Below are positions 34,970-46,303 of a DNA stretch of 64,000 nucleotides, piece after piece. Within the stretch, counting starts at the first letter, position 1. Each line of letters begins with the position of its first letter. Location: positions 305,435-369,434 of the forward strand of contig CAUJNA010000446.1 in NCBI GenBank assembly GCA_963377175.1, given 5' to 3'. The notes below the pieces were generated by a model. The model searched no databases. It was not told where the DNA came from and saw only the letters and a program-made list of their open reading frames with translations. Origin of the DNA: Effrenium voratum. Lineage: Eukaryota > Sar > Dinophyceae > Suessiales > Symbiodiniaceae. Both the position numbers and the translations under genes were made by a program.

Positions 34970-35970
34970 CGAGCACCAATTGTGGTTACGGTCTCCTAGA
35001 TCAATTTCAAGAAGATCCAATGATGTTCCACTACTGGATGTAGAGACTACTGGATGCCTCTGGTAAATAGGTAGGCAGTGGTTGTCCCTGTGAGCGTACC
35101 GCAAGGTTCTTTTTTTGTGCGGAATCAGCGTGAACAGAAGGAAGGCCTTGAGCCGAAATGGTTGGGGGAAATCAACGGTGCAGACACAAATTCTTTTGGT
35201 CTTCCACACTAAACTACATATAAGGATATATATTTCATATTGAATTATTGAGCTCACCTTTAATGGGATCGGATTTTGATCGTCCGTGAAATAGAAAATG
35301 TATACAGGCGCAACGCAGGTTGAAATGGAATTCGCTCAGTGTGTGGCTTTCTTGAGAGTGACAGGTGATGTTCCTGCCTTGCTGGAGTTGGGCATGATCT
35401 TGAGTTGTGCCTTCATTAACAAAAAAGAACTTGGTCCGTAGGAGATGAGCTTCTTCATTACTTTGATGCTATTTGTCAAGGACTTCCTCGTACATGTAGG
35501 CATCTCCCATGCTTTTGAGGAGAGCTCCTCTCTTGGATGCGTCAATCGTGGTGAATGTCGTTCAACCATCCACAAGTTCCTCATATCTGAGCCAGCTGAC
35601 TTGTCCGTCGTACGATGGCGGTCATCGATAAATTGAGGGTCTAGCGATGCCGACTGCTCGGCCTGCATTGCAATAGGCCTCCATGAAGCCTTCTCCATCG
35701 GATGACATCTTGATTTGGATCTTCTGAAATACCTGCTCCGCTACCGCAATTGAGTCTAAAACTGGGGGTGCTTGATCCCTAAACAGGGAGAACCAATTGT
35801 GGTTATGTTCTCGTTATGGCCCCTGGATCTATTTCAAGAGGATCCAATGATGTCCCAATAATGGATGTAGAGACTAGTGGACGTCTCTCTTAAATATGTA
35901 TGCAGCGGATGTCGTTGTGAGCTCCGAAGGGAGGCCTTGAGCCGAAATTGTGGGAAGATCAATGCTGTAA
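34970..35970 (-). mobile_element. Mini-copia: gag fragment between LTR-like direct repeats
   Basis: A roughly 170-200 bp sequence (ACCAATTGTGGTTA..GATCCAATGATGT..GATGTAGAGACTA..GAGCCGAAAT) is present at about 34,973-35,190 and again at about 35,792-35,965. Between them (35,330-35,760) the minus strand carries gag-like peptide. The whole is about 1 kb, lacking pro and pol. It looks like a deletion derivative or non-autonomous copia element. Confidence 0.65.
35336..35700 (-). pseudogene. gag: copia gag fragment
   Basis: In a frame near 35,520-35,620 the minus strand encodes VSWLRYEELVDG followed after a stop by a Thr/Ser-rich match to the equivalent region of the gag at 28.3 kb, including DAYMYEE. 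Interrupted by stops, so not functional. Confidence 0.65.
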
Positions 35971-35979
35971 TGCGAAGCA

Positions 35980-36440
<461 letters not shown>

Positions 36441-36489
36441 CCCCCGTTTCTACCCAGCTGTTGCCCAACCACCCCCCCCCCCCCGAGTT

Positions 36490-36658
36490 GAGTTCGCCCC
36501 CCGAGCTCGCGAGGTCCTGGCCAGCCCCCATCAACGGGCCGAACATGTCGAAGAGGCTCTGCGCCAAAGTGAAGGCGCGGATGGAGGACACCGCCCGGCC
36601 CAAGGCCAAAGGGTCCTTCCAGATGCGCCGAAAGCGGCGTCGAAATCGTGTGAGGGAC
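36490..36658 (-). CDS. Exon island beginning at the end of a TIR element
   Basis: Directly after the TIR end GGGTCCAG the minus strand reads SLTRFRRRFRRIWKDPLALG then RAVSSIRAFTLAQSLFDMFG and PLMGAGQDLASSGGE. The composition is strongly coding. It ends in a C-run. It lies downstream of the J-domain exons on the same strand and may be a later exon of that gene, but this is unproven. Confidence 0.55.
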
Positions 36659-36755
36659 CTGGACCCTCAAAGGACCCACGAAAACGGAATTCACCACCCG
36701 TAATTTTTGGGGCACTCACCCCGCTACCATTTTTAAGGGAATTTGGAGGGTTCAG
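36659..36755 (-). mobile_element. TIR element, family 3 (introner-like)
   Basis: A 97-bp segment with ends CTGGACCCTCAAAGG and AATTTGGAGGGTTCAG. On the minus strand its right end supplies the AG immediately before the exon at 36,490-36,658. Confidence 0.65.
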
Positions 36756-37354
36756 GTAGACTGAATGAAGCCCAAGGCTTGGGAAAATGAGACGCGTGTG
36801 TTGAAGTCAACCTTGGGATACCTGACAGACAGGACATGAAGAAATAACCACTAATCATCCACTGTGGCTCCTCGGGGGATCCCTGTGCAGACGTCTGGAA
36901 AGATGTGGTCTTCCTTTTTGCTTCACTTCAAATCAGGGTGAAGAGGGTACCTGCAAAAACACACACACACAGACACATCAAACTGTCAAGACCACATGAA
37001 AGAGGAGATGAATCCCCAAGCGAAGGACCTTCATGGATCGGCTCCGACTCGGCGACGTTGGAATCGCGCACAAATCCATCTGGACAAGTCGAAAAATGTC
37101 CGGTTGGTGGACAAACTCAACCAACCCGGAATCACCGGTAGATGGTCCATACATCTTCCCGTCCGGGTGAACTCCCCAGTCAGTAAATCCTCGGAAAGCC
37201 ATCTGGAACCCTTCACCACCGAGGCTGCAAGATCCCGGACTTGCATCTATGCCCATGGACCCCATGAATGGCCTATGGTAGATGGACTGCCTTCCAACAT
37301 GAAAGCTCCGAGATGGAACGTCTTCTAAATCTTTTCTGGAAGGATCTGTGTTGG

Positions 37355-37475
37355 ACTGAGCTTGGTTGCTGCCACAACCCCTCTGCAAAAAGTGAAAAGC
37401 GGTTTGTTTGCCCAATGTGGAAGATCCACTGGTTCCCAAACAGTTGAAGTCCAAAGACCCAACCAAATAGCCGTG
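37355..37475. repeat. Dispersed repeat family 5
   Basis: Begins CTTGGTTGCTGCCACAACCC and ends near GAAGTCCAAAGACCCAACC. Related to the copies at 6,641 and 10,320. Confidence 0.5.
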
Positions 37476-38739
37476 AAGTGAAAGAGGGTCATCCGAAAGC
37501 AGTCGCCAAAGAGGCATATCACAACGGGGTCATGCTCTCACTCACAAAACGGGGCCTGGAGGAGAGAAACTCAAACCATGACAGCCACAACTGGCGATCC
37601 AGGTTTGTATTCTTCCAGTTTTCAGGATTCAGCGTTCAAACTTGGAACTCCCGAGCCGTGAAAAAATATGCTGGTGATTCAGGATGCGCAAAAACAAATA
37701 AACATTTCCCGTTGAAGGCGGCGCCCTACAAAACCGCCTGCGTAACCCATCCCGCCCACCGTCCCAAACCGAAAAACGCCAAGCATTTTCCGTGAGAACT
37801 CTGTGGTCCGGAGGTCCTGTGATGGCTTTTGCGCCTTTGGGAGTTGGGTGGCTCTTTTGGAGTCGGTACCCAAACACCTTTGGTGGTGACCAAGGAAAAA
37901 CCAAAAGGAAAAGCTAGTTGCGCCATTTTTTTGGTGGGGGGGGGGGGCGACGGCGGGCATGGCCCACACTTTTCGAGTCCGAAAGGAGTCAGTCACTTCA
38001 CGTGGGTTGCACTCTGGCTTCGCCAGTTGCGGAACTTGATACCTTCCATCTGCGTCTTTGAGATTCCACCCGCGTCATGGCCTCGATTTGCTAAAGTGGC
38101 CTGGAAAAAACAAACATATTTCCAGTAGTGATAGATTCCCTTGAAGACCAACAGGGGGGGATTAAACATACCAGTATTATTAATGTTGGACCTCCTGTAT
38201 TAATAGTACTCTCTACTGTGGCAACATTTTGTTTTAATTCAGAATCGTTTGGCTGTTATAGAGGTCCTCTATCATGGAAAGTTTTTTTGCCGGAAACAAC
38301 GCTAGGAACATACGGGCAAACAAACTTGGCAAACAAGTCGGGCAAACAAATCCTGGCAAACATTGGGAAATCCTTTTTCTTGCGGGCAAACAGTCACACA
38401 AAGGGGGGTGCCCACAAGAGGCCCAGATCCTCTTTAGTGCGATTGTTTTCAGCTGGTTTCGGGGTTGCTGAAAACTGAACACCAAAGCCTCAGCCTTTTA
38501 CTTTTAAAGAAGGGGACTCATCCTAAGCGCTCCCCAGCTCAAAGGTTAAAAGCCTGAGATCTTGGAAATCGATTTTGCAAGTTGTTCCCAAAACATCAAA
38601 TTTAAGATAACGTCTATACAAACAAGTGCGGGCAACAATCACTAAAGAAGAGGCCCAGATCCTCTTTAATGCGACTGTTTTGGGGTTCTCTTTAGTGTGC
38701 AACTGGTTTTGGGGGTTGCTGAAAAAACGATCCTTGGCA

Positions 38740-38960
38740 AGACTGAAGTAGAATTGGCAATGCTAGCGTAAGTACTGGGGATCTGAGAGTCAGTGTTGGC
38801 AATACTACAGTAGAATTGGCAATGCAAAAGTAAGTGCTGGGAAGCTGAGAGTCACCCTTGAACAATACTGTAGAATTGGCAATGCAACAGTAAGTACTGG
38901 AAATCTGAGAGGGAGCTCCGGCAATACTAAAGTAGAATTGGCAATACTAAAGTATGTACT
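38740..38960. repeat. About 65-bp tandem repeat, three to four units
   Basis: Units share AGTAGAATTGGCAATGC, AGTAAGTACTGG and ATCTGAGAG. Confidence 0.8.
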
Positions 38961-39944
38961 GCCCCTCCCACACCCCCAGGATTTCACTAAAGAGAGTCCC
39001 GCCGACTGGTTGGACTGTTCGGGGGGTAACACTAAAGAGAGTCCAACATTATCCAAATGGAAGATGACTGAGTCGGCCCTTGTACGACTCGAAACATCCC
39101 CAATTCAGCAGATGGAAGAAATGTGCACCGTTGGCATTAGCGTTTTGGCGGACCGGCGGCTGAGGACCTTTCAGCAATCAATGCGCCGTCCGTCTGCCGA
39201 GAGTCAACTTGGCCGAGGAGATTGCCTGCAGGCACCGCCATTGATAAGTGAGAGGGTCCCAGTCCCCCTCTCCTCTTAAGTAAACCTTCTTGAGGCCTTA
39301 TGCGACTGTTTCCAGAAAAGGTTGCAAGGGACACTGCTATGGGCAGCTAACTTCCCTTCAGTGTGCTGCCTTGTAGATGCATGCCGCACTCCGAGGCTGA
39401 CGGGGGGCACTGAATTCTCAACTCCATGCCAACTTTTGGAGGTTCAAACAAGGGGGATTGGATGCCACCTAACACATATTCACCGGTCATGAAATTGAAA
39501 CACACTCGTGCGTCTGGGCGTGCGGGCGCGCCCCCCGGCTCCAAAACGAGAATTCGCCCCCCCCCCCCCGGCCAAAAAAAAGAAGAAGACAAAAACAAAA
39601 GAACAAAAACACGACAACGTGCCAGACTTCTCTGAGCCGCAGGGGAGGGGAACTCGAAGAAGTCGGTGTTAAAGCCCCAGGTGGCCGGGTTGGATCCTTT
39701 GTCCGGTCCTTCCCATCCCATCCTCAGGCCAATCCCAGATCCCAGGCACTCCGAAAGGGCCATCCATTTTCCGTGTGGATCTTTCAACGGTGGTGCCCTT
39801 GGCCCCCTGCGCAAGTGCGTATCGGGCCCAAGATGACACAGACAAATGTACCCTTTGAAAGCTTGGTTCTAAACGTCGGGAAAGAAACAAAGAAGAAAGA
39901 CACCCCGCCCCAGCCCCACCCACCCCACCCACCCCACCATACCC

Positions 39945-40042
39945 CACCCCACCCCACCCCACCCCACCCCACCCCACCCCACCCCACCCCACCCCACCCC
40001 ACCCCACCCCACCCCACCCCACCCCACCCCACCCCACCCCCC
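39945..40042. repeat. CCCCA pentanucleotide satellite
   Basis: Almost perfect ACCCC units (about 19 copies), preceded by less regular CCCACC units. Confidence 0.95.
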
Positions 40043-40241
40043 ACCTGCTCAGCAAGACCACTGCCGCCGGGGCTCCCGAAGCCCAGGTCGGGCCCAAACC
40101 GCCCCGTTGGACGGCTGGCCGGGCGGCTGGCCGGGCGGCTGGACGGGCGGTTCACCGAGTGACTGGTGGCGCGGCTGGGGCGACATGGGACCCCAGCCGT
40201 GGCAGCACGCTGCACCACCACCTCGGCTCAGTCGACAATAC

Positions 40242-40333
40242 CCGGACCCTCAAACAAATTCTTTGAAATGGGTGACCGCCACCCGATATCCTGGTTGGGG
40301 AGTTCCATTCTTATGGGCAGTTTCAAGGTTCTG
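40242..40333 (-). mobile_element. TIR element, family 3, in the J-gene intron
   Basis: Ends CCGGACCCTCAAAC and GTTTCAAGGTTCTG as imperfect inverted repeats. It lies within the interval between the J-domain exon at 40,408-40,530 and GC-rich sequence at 40,141-40,241 that may be the next exon. Confidence 0.5.
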
Positions 40334-40407
40334 ACACAAGAAGGTGGAGGCTCTTCAACAAGACTACGGCTGGAGAAAGGTGGGGGGTAGTTGGAGTTCT
40401 TCGGCAC

Positions 40408-40530
40408 CCGACGATCCAGGCGAGCAGCTCCCGATGTGGCAGACCCCACGAAACCCGCCTGGTCCGGGTGGCTGGAGATCCACTTGGCACGCTGGTCGTA
40501 CTTCCCCCGGCTGCTGGGGTCTGAGAGGAC
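40408..40530 (-). CDS. DnaJ-type J-domain protein, exon 4 (end of J domain)
   Basis: After the acceptor CTGCCAG the minus strand reads VLSDPSSRGKYDQRAKW, the conserved end of the J domain (the VLSD turn and KYD motif), then a Gly/Ser-containing linker to a CGG|GTGCCG donor. Its phase fits the exon at 41,670-41,728. A (GAGC)n microsatellite at 40,540-40,577 directly precedes the acceptor and supplies its pyrimidine-rich context on the minus strand. Confidence 0.75.
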
Positions 40531-40536
40531 CTGGCA

Positions 40537-40577
40537 GAGAGCGAGCGAGCGAGCGAGCGAGCGAGCGAGCGAGCGAG
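40537..40577. repeat. GAGC microsatellite
   Basis: About ten GAGC units, next to the splice acceptor of the J-domain exon 4. Confidence 0.95.
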
Positions 40578-41669
40578 CCGTGGGTCCCATGTGTTGGGTT
40601 GCAGCCTTCGACTTGGTTGGTGGCGGTTTGGAGGTGTTCTTGGGTGGTTTCCCATTGACACTCCAGAAAAGACAAAACCCATCTGGCTGACATGGTTCAA
40701 AAGATCTAGGCTGATATGGATAGATTACAAGAAGCGCAAGAAAAACAGGTACCAGAACCGCCTACTAAATGACCACTTTCGGAAATCGGCTTTGGGTGCT
40801 GCTCATGCACTGTTCTACTGTGGACGCAGCCCGCTGGCGAGCTCGCCGCCCTCGTGAGCCATGGGATGGGCGTGGGTTGGAACAGTTTTGGTTGGATGTC
40901 CTTGTGCCCACATCTTCCAAGCAGGTCCCAAACCGGTGTGAATGTTCATTGGGAACGCGGACTGGGCATCAGAAATTGGGGTTCGGAATGTCTCCAGCAA
41001 CCCACAACTAAGGGTTACCTGAACCCTGGCACCAACAGTAACCTAGGATCTAAGATCCCCCAAACCAAAGCTACCCCTGAGGGTTCAATGAGATATACGG
41101 CCACTATGGAGCCATAAGGGCATATATCCCAATTTACCCTGCGGGTAGTTCGAACAGTTCGGGGGTAGTGGAACCCATCTGGGAAAGGAATAAATCTGCT
41201 GGGTTTCGGAGCCGATGTGTTTTCACTTTCGTGTAAAGAAAACATTGAAATCCAGGGAGGGAAATACCAGTACAAAGGAACTACGACACTGGGGAAAGGA
41301 ACTAACTATGGATGCCCTTTCGTGAGGATCGACCCGTTTGGTAAACATGCTCGAAGCACCACTGTCAAATCATCTTGTGGTTTCTTTCCCGCTACCGCAA
41401 CCACTCCGGCTACTTGGCGCGCGCATGAAAAACACACCATGAACAAATACAAAAAAAAACACGTCAAAAAACCAGGTTTCCTGGCCAAGTCAGTTGCCAT
41501 GTCTAAATGGTTTTGGGGGGCCTTTTTTTCTCCAGGAACTCCCCCTTTATGCAACGTCTGATGTTCTTGGGGGCGCATTTTTTCTCCGGGAAATCCAACA
41601 TTTCCCCAATTTCCCCCCCCCCCGCTCATCCCCACGGCTCGAGAAGCAGACAGCGGGTTTGGCTTCTGC

Positions 41670-41728
41670 CTCATAGGCCTCCCGCACCAGCGCGAAGTCT
41701 GCCTCCGCGGCCTTGACGGCTTGGGGTC
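41670..41728 (-). CDS. DnaJ-type J-domain protein, exon 3 (helix III)
   Basis: The 59-nt segment follows an AAG acceptor and reads PQAVKAAEADFALVREAYE to a GC-type donor (GAG|GCAGAA). The A..F..(I/V)..AYE pattern is J-domain helix III. An alternative CAG acceptor 13 bases upstream is out of phase with exon 2, which favours the shorter form. With exons of 57 and 58 nt before it, the sum is 174 nt, a whole number of codons, leading in phase to exon 4. Confidence 0.75.
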
Positions 41729-42124
41729 CTTGGAAGGCCACCTGTGGAGTTGAAGTGCTTGGGCTGGGGTGGGGGTTGGGTGAAGCCATCCCAATCCAAT
41801 CCAATCCACTGGGGGTTGGGTGGATTTGAGGCCCTGATAAAGGTTTGAGGGGGGGGGGGGTGGTTGGGGTGGGGGTGGGGTTGGGGTGACATCCCAATCC
41901 AATCCACCAATGGGTTGGGTGGGTGGATTTGGAGCCCTGAGAAAGGTTTGGGGGGTAGACTCCTCAGCAAACAGCGCAGGTTGAATCAAACTGGGAGTTG
42001 CAAAGGTGGAGGTTTGAAAGGCGCGTGGTTCAAGGTGGCACAGGTAAACTGATTCATTGTGGGCTTCGGTACGGATGCTGGCATGTGGAAACAAAACTAG
42101 AGGGCCCATGCATCCATGCATTAT

Positions 42125-42249
42125 TCTAGGGGTTGATTCCCCATTCTTTTCAGCCATCGTTCTTTTCAATAACCAGCCATTTCCCCAGGGTTTTTGGTGG
42201 TTTTCTAGAAAGAAGGATCGCTGGAAAGAATGGGGAAGTTACCCCTAGA
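42125..42249. mobile_element. TIR element, family 2, ATTAT duplication
   Basis: Ends TCTAGGGGTTGATTCCCCAT and GGGGAAGTTACCCCTAGA, flanked by ATTAT on both sides. It has the opposite orientation to the copy at 12,656-12,793 and shares its TCTTTTCA and TTTCTAGAAAGAAGG internal segments. Confidence 0.75.
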
Positions 42250-42263
42250 ATTATTGTACTGCT

Positions 42264-42386
42264 CCAGACCAGAGGTCTCGGCAAGAGACGGAAACGATAC
42301 CAAACGTCTTTCCTCAGAGATCTCGCCCGTGAAATCGAAAGGGCCCCTGTATATGTCGACCCCAGATTAATTAAACAGGGTTGCTG
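42264..42386 (+). CDS. Possible plus-strand exon island
   Basis: The plus strand reads GLGKRRKRYQTSFLRDLARE followed by IERAPVYVDPRLIK and a stop. It is basic and well formed, contrary to the strand of nearly all other exons. It could be a retroposed fragment. Low confidence; no acceptor with a good pyrimidine tract. Confidence 0.3.
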
Positions 42387-42568
42387 ACTCCAAAAATGAA
42401 GGTTTCCCCGTCATCAAGCCTGGTGGTCCCCTTGCGGATTGGGTTGAATTGCATTGAGGTTCCCCCCCCCAATGAAACATGGGCTGATGTTTTGCGCCGA
42501 GTCAATCTTGCCCGGTGCTACCTCCCCGTGTAGATTCTCAAGTTGGGGTTTAGCTACCCATGTATTAT

Positions 42569-42680
42569 CTAGGTCCTCCAGTAGAGAGGTTAGAATAAGG
42601 GCACCCGTTTTTCTGCAGTCTATTTTAGTATGGGAACCCTCCGCCAAAAAAGGGTAAAAGGGCACTACTGGCAGACCTAG
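42569..42680. mobile_element. TIR element, family 1, TTAT duplication
   Basis: 112 bp with ends CTAGGTCCTCCAGTAG and CTACTGGCAGACCTAG and direct flanks TTAT on both sides. Confidence 0.75.
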
Positions 42681-43576
42681 TTATGTTCATGCTCAAAAGG
42701 GCCTGGCACCAGAGTGCCGACGAAGAAGAGACGGAAAATGGTTCCCGAATCACGACCTTGTATTCAAATGGTCTACCCAAAACCATGTAAAGAATTAAAA
42801 AGGCTGCTGCACCCTTATGGCTGGGACTATCCCTTGCTAACCTTCATTTGCCCGTGGTTTGATTGTGGCTCACGCAGCCAAGCATTACCTTGGCGACCGG
42901 GAGGGTGGAGGGCAAGACGCGATCCAACAAGCCCCCTGACGTAGGTACCCCTGCTAATTAGCAATGAATCACCCACGGGGCACAGGTGTGGACAATTGAA
43001 TTTGAATCGAATCCACCTGCAAATAAGGAACCCATCTCTAACCCGGGGCTATCAATGCAAAGAACCTCAAGTAAACTTCTTGACCTCAGCGAATGAAGCC
43101 GTGAATGAGATGCCCCTTGGCCTTCTGAACTTCCGAAATGCTTTCGGCCCAAGGGGTCATGCAGTTGAATTTCCTTGGATGGTTGACCCCGGCCGAAGCC
43201 AACGGACACAACGCCAAAAATCGACCAGGCATCTCCTACCTTCAAATAAATGCGGTGCTGGTCGAAAGCTCTTTGCTTGGGGCGGTTCTCGAGGTTTGGT
43301 GAAAAAGGGTGCCAGCTGCCTTCCACTTTGGAAACATGGTTGTTCACCTTGGCCTTGCTTCCTCTAACCTTGAAACCTCGTCGGGAACCCCAGATCACAC
43401 TGCGGTTCCGTAGTGGGTGGAAGGGTTACAAGCAATTGGGCAATCACATAAACAGAGCATGCATATGACTACGCAAAAGTGGAGGTTGTTCCCATCCGAC
43501 TTTACACACCCATGGGCCCCTTTGCGACTTTGGTAGTTCGCCCGGCTCGACGCTCTTCGTGACATTTCGGGTTCAC

Positions 43577-43634
43577 CGGACCGGGCCTTGTCCGGGTGGA
43601 GCTTGAGGGAAACCTTCCGAAAGGCTCGGCTCAC
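43577..43634 (-). CDS. DnaJ-type J-domain protein, exon 2 (HPD motif)
   Basis: After a GAGCCAG acceptor the 58-nt exon reads VSRAFRKVSLKLHPDKARS. It contains J-domain helix II and the catalytic His-Pro-Asp loop that stimulates the ATPase of Hsp70. It ends at TCCG|GTGAAC. The 104-bp intron to exon 1 has a GC donor (GAG|GCGAGC). Confidence 0.85.
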
Positions 43635-43738
43635 CTGGCTCAAAATCCCAGTTCGCCCCATTCCAATCCCCACTGTCGGTCCTAAAATGGGTGCACCTAC
43701 CAACCAAAATGGGATCCCATTGGTTTTGCCCGGCTCGC

Positions 43739-43795
43739 CTCTTTGGACGTGGCCCCGGGCTGGAGACCCAAGAGCTCGTAGTAGTCGTCCCGCAT
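43739..43795 (-). CDS. DnaJ-type J-domain protein, exon 1 (start and helix I)
   Basis: The ATG at 43,795 opens MRDDYYELLGLQPGATSKE, the usual opening of a J domain (D-Y-Y-x-x-L-G). The next 5' sequence in frame is Arg-rich and lacks another Met nearby, which favours this start. The product would be a J-domain cochaperone for Hsp70, recruited through exon 2. What follows the J domain is not resolved, so its class and location in the cell are unknown. Confidence 0.8.
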
Positions 43796-43799
43796 CGCG

Positions 43800-43960
43800 A
43801 CACCTCGTCGTCGGTCGTGGCGTCGTCCGCGGCGGCGGTTTCACTCGCCGCGGCGGTCATGCCATGGGCTCGGACGAGGGGGGCGTTGGGGGTCTGCGGT
43901 CCACGTGCAAAACCCACTTGAGCCTCAGACGAACCGGTTCGACGAATCCGGAAGTGGAAT
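43800..43960 (-). other. GC-rich region upstream of the J-gene start
   Basis: Continuous GC-rich sequence with CGNCG repeats. A minus-strand frame (TAAASETAAADDATTDDEVS) is open but out of frame with the J domain. It may be 5' untranslated sequence or an alternative upstream exon. Confidence 0.35.
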
Positions 43961-44652
43961 GCCACCAACCTGCGGCTTTACAAGCAGCAAGGCTCAGTGA
44001 GTTCCCATTCAGCCGAGGCCCCCCGGGGGCCCAACAAGTGGCCCGGTCTAAACCACTTTCAGCACAAACATCTAGTAAGTAGACCTGGTTTCGTCACACA
44101 TTTCATGTTTGCAAGCTGCGCGGTAGTACGCAGCCCTTGCAGAAGTTGCATATACGTTCCACCTCCAGTATCCGTACCGTGGATATTGAGAAGCAATCAA
44201 TTCATGAATCGGCCTAGGTGCCAGTACTCCGCGCTGCGGATGTACGAACCCAGTACCGCCCGCTGCTTGCTAGTTAGTAGGACAAATACTCATATCCAAC
44301 CAATAAGTCACAAGTCGATGTTGGAAGGTGAAGGGGTTAGACAGGATTCCTTACATCCCCAAACCAGCTTGTTTACAAGGATCCCTACAAAGTCAGACTG
44401 GTAATTCAGCGTCTTTGCTTTCAGCCCCCTCTAAATCAGGCAGGTATGGTCCTTCTTTCTTTTTTTCAGGTATGCCCTTGGTCTCCCCTTTTTGGGCCCA
44501 AGCTTTTTTTAGCCCCTGCTCCCCCACTTCCTTCCTCCCCACCTTTTTACCCAGGCCCCCAGGCCCCGAAAAAAACTCGGCGGCTCCTGGGACTCCAAGG
44601 CCCGGGAGAGGTACTTCTCCATGCGCTTCCGGGGCGCCGCCAAGGTACTCAC

Positions 44653-44732
44653 CAAGGCTTCCGACATGAAGGCGCCTCTGGACCGGAGTTCTCTCTCAGA
44701 CGCGACGCACACTCTACGACGAAGACGACGAG
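44653..44732 (-). CDS. Exon island with GTGAGT donor
   Basis: A CCGCAG acceptor and GCCTTG|GTGAGTAC donor enclose 80 nt reading RLRRRVCVASERELRSRGAF then MSEAL. Splice sites are canonical. Family unknown. Confidence 0.5.
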
Positions 44733-45368
44733 CTGCGGTTGCGGCTGCGGTTCCGGTTGCAAATGCAAAGCAGTCGGGTCCTACCAATGATATGGTGAAG
44801 CCTTTTAAGAAAATAAGGATGGGTTTCCAACTGGTAAATGGGAAAAAACCGAATCTGAATCCGTAACCTCAAGCTCAGGACACCTATGGTATACTTGTTG
44901 GGCACTGGTGCCTGGCACGAGTACAAAGCCTAGGGTTGGTGCATGATTTGAAGCCTCCCCCCACAACCCTTGGCATGGTAGCACATGGCTTCTTCTTTTT
45001 TGCAGCCCCTCTCCCCACGTTAAAAAAACAACAAATAACAATAACAACCAACACCTGGTCAAAAACACAAACCAAAAACCAAACAAAGACAACTTCACCA
45101 AAGAACAGTCAAGCGAACCTCACCTGAGTCACTTGCTCAATCCCTACAAAAATAGTCGACCCAGAATCATGTAAAGAACTAAGAAGGTTCAACCATTCTT
45201 TTCGAAACCCACCTGAGTCACAATCAAAGCCCGGTAAATTAAAATGGTTTACCCAGAACCATGTGTATAAAGAAATAAGGCGGAGATCCGCAGCTACTTA
45301 TGGCCGGGATCGTCCATTACTATTCACTTCCCCGGGTTTTGAGGACGTGGCTCATGCGCACACCTCAC

Positions 45369-45487
45369 CTTCACCGCCGGCGCCTTTGCTGGCCAAGGAC
45401 GCGAAGCAGTCGTCCAGTCCCACGATGAGATGCAGAATGGACTCCTCCAGCTCCGGTGTCCAGGTGCCGTCCCAGACCCAGTCGTAC
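45369..45487 (-). CDS. Exon island (YDWVWDGTWTPELEESILHL)
   Basis: An acceptor TTAGCCAG and donor GAAG|GTGAGG enclose 119 nt. The frame reads YDWVWDGTWTPELEESILHL then IVGLDDCFASLASKGAG: two Trp residues in a turn, then an amphipathic helix. The coding signature is strong, with no recognised family. The exon at 46,085-46,147 lies upstream in the same sense. Confidence 0.6.
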
Positions 45488-45654
45488 CTGGCTAACTCGG
45501 GGCCATGTTGTTGGCCTCATTACTTTAGCATGATCAAAGTCACCCCGAAGTGGTGGGTTGAAGGGAAACAACCGGTTCCATTTAATGTTAACCACGGGAA
45601 AATAAAACCCTGGTTGATTCATAAAGAGGTGTCTCCTGCTAGTGGGGATTCAGA

Positions 45655-45688
45655 CACGGGTGAGAAAGGGCACTACTGGGGGACCTAG
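45655..45688. mobile_element. Family 1 right-end fragment
   Basis: GGGTGAGAAAGGGCACTACT then GGGGGACCTAG, the right end of family 1 without its left half. Confidence 0.55.
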
Positions 45689-46084
45689 CTGGCAAACCTT
45701 CCAACACGAAATTGTCAGAAGCTGGCAAGCGCAAATACACACAAAAAAGCCAGCAACCAACGCCAAGAAACAAAACAAGCAGGACACTTGAAGAAGTACT
45801 ACATCCCACAAAGATTTAGTGGTTCTAAAGCAGGTGAAGGAACATGTCAGAAACTGGCAAGCACATAATTTCCAGCAACAAAGGCCAACAACCAAACCAA
45901 GCGGGACACTTACAACACCGCCAGCAACAAACAAACCAAATAGGCAAGTAAAAGCCCGCCACCAACAACCAAAACGACTAGGGAAAGTACAAAAAGAGCA
46001 GGTGGACAGGTTGGGAGGCATGGCTTTGGTTTCTCTTGCCATGGCACGCATCGTTGAAGAGATCCAAGGCTTCTCCGTACTCAC

Positions 46085-46147
46085 CCAGGGGTGAGCCTTG
46101 GATCTGAGCTGATACCGCTCGAAGCGCTGGATGTGTGGTGGCAACCA
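46085..46147 (-). CDS. 63-nt exon with canonical splice sites
   Basis: Acceptor ACCGCTCGCAG and donor CCCTGG|GTGAGTAC bound exactly 21 codons starting WLPPHIQRFERYQLRSKAHP and ending Trp. A different frame (LGEYGEALDLFNDA) crosses the donor and looks like a pentatricopeptide-type helix, but it conflicts with these sites. The family 1 element at 46,185-46,303 lies 38 bases upstream on the minus strand. Confidence 0.5.
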
Positions 46148-46184
46148 CTGCGAGCGGTGCGAGAGATGAAGAGAGCTCGAGAAA

Positions 46185-46303
46185 CTAGGTCCTCCAGTTT
46201 CGGAGGTTAGAAGAAGTTGGTACCCGATTTTTTCTGTAGTCTATTTTAGTAGGGGAACCCTCCCCCCAAAAAAAGAAACGGTTCAGGGCACTGGGGGACC
46301 TAG
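46185..46303. mobile_element. TIR element, family 1, GAAA duplication
   Basis: Ends CTAGGTCCTCCAGTTTCGG and CACTGGGGGACCTAG, flanked by GAAA on both sides. The interior has TCTATTTTAGTAGGGGAACC. Confidence 0.75.

Larger units (their letters stand above)
37480..40140. other. Largely non-coding stretch with several short repeats
   Basis: Contains a G-run (37,935-37,948), a GGCAAACAAA short repeat (38,310-38,365), a paired AGAGGCCCAGATCCTCTTTA segment (38,416 and 38,648), the 65-bp repeat at 38,740-38,960, a C-run (39,549-39,560) and a CCCCA satellite (39,950-40,040). A sequence ACATATTTCCAGTAGTGATA (about 38,115) is shared with 24,105. One possible plus-strand frame at 39,130-39,230 is too weak to call. 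Confidence 0.5.

Noticed and set aside
39669..40221. Gly-Trp-Gly-Gly-Val frame
   Set aside because: Produced by the CCCCA satellite.
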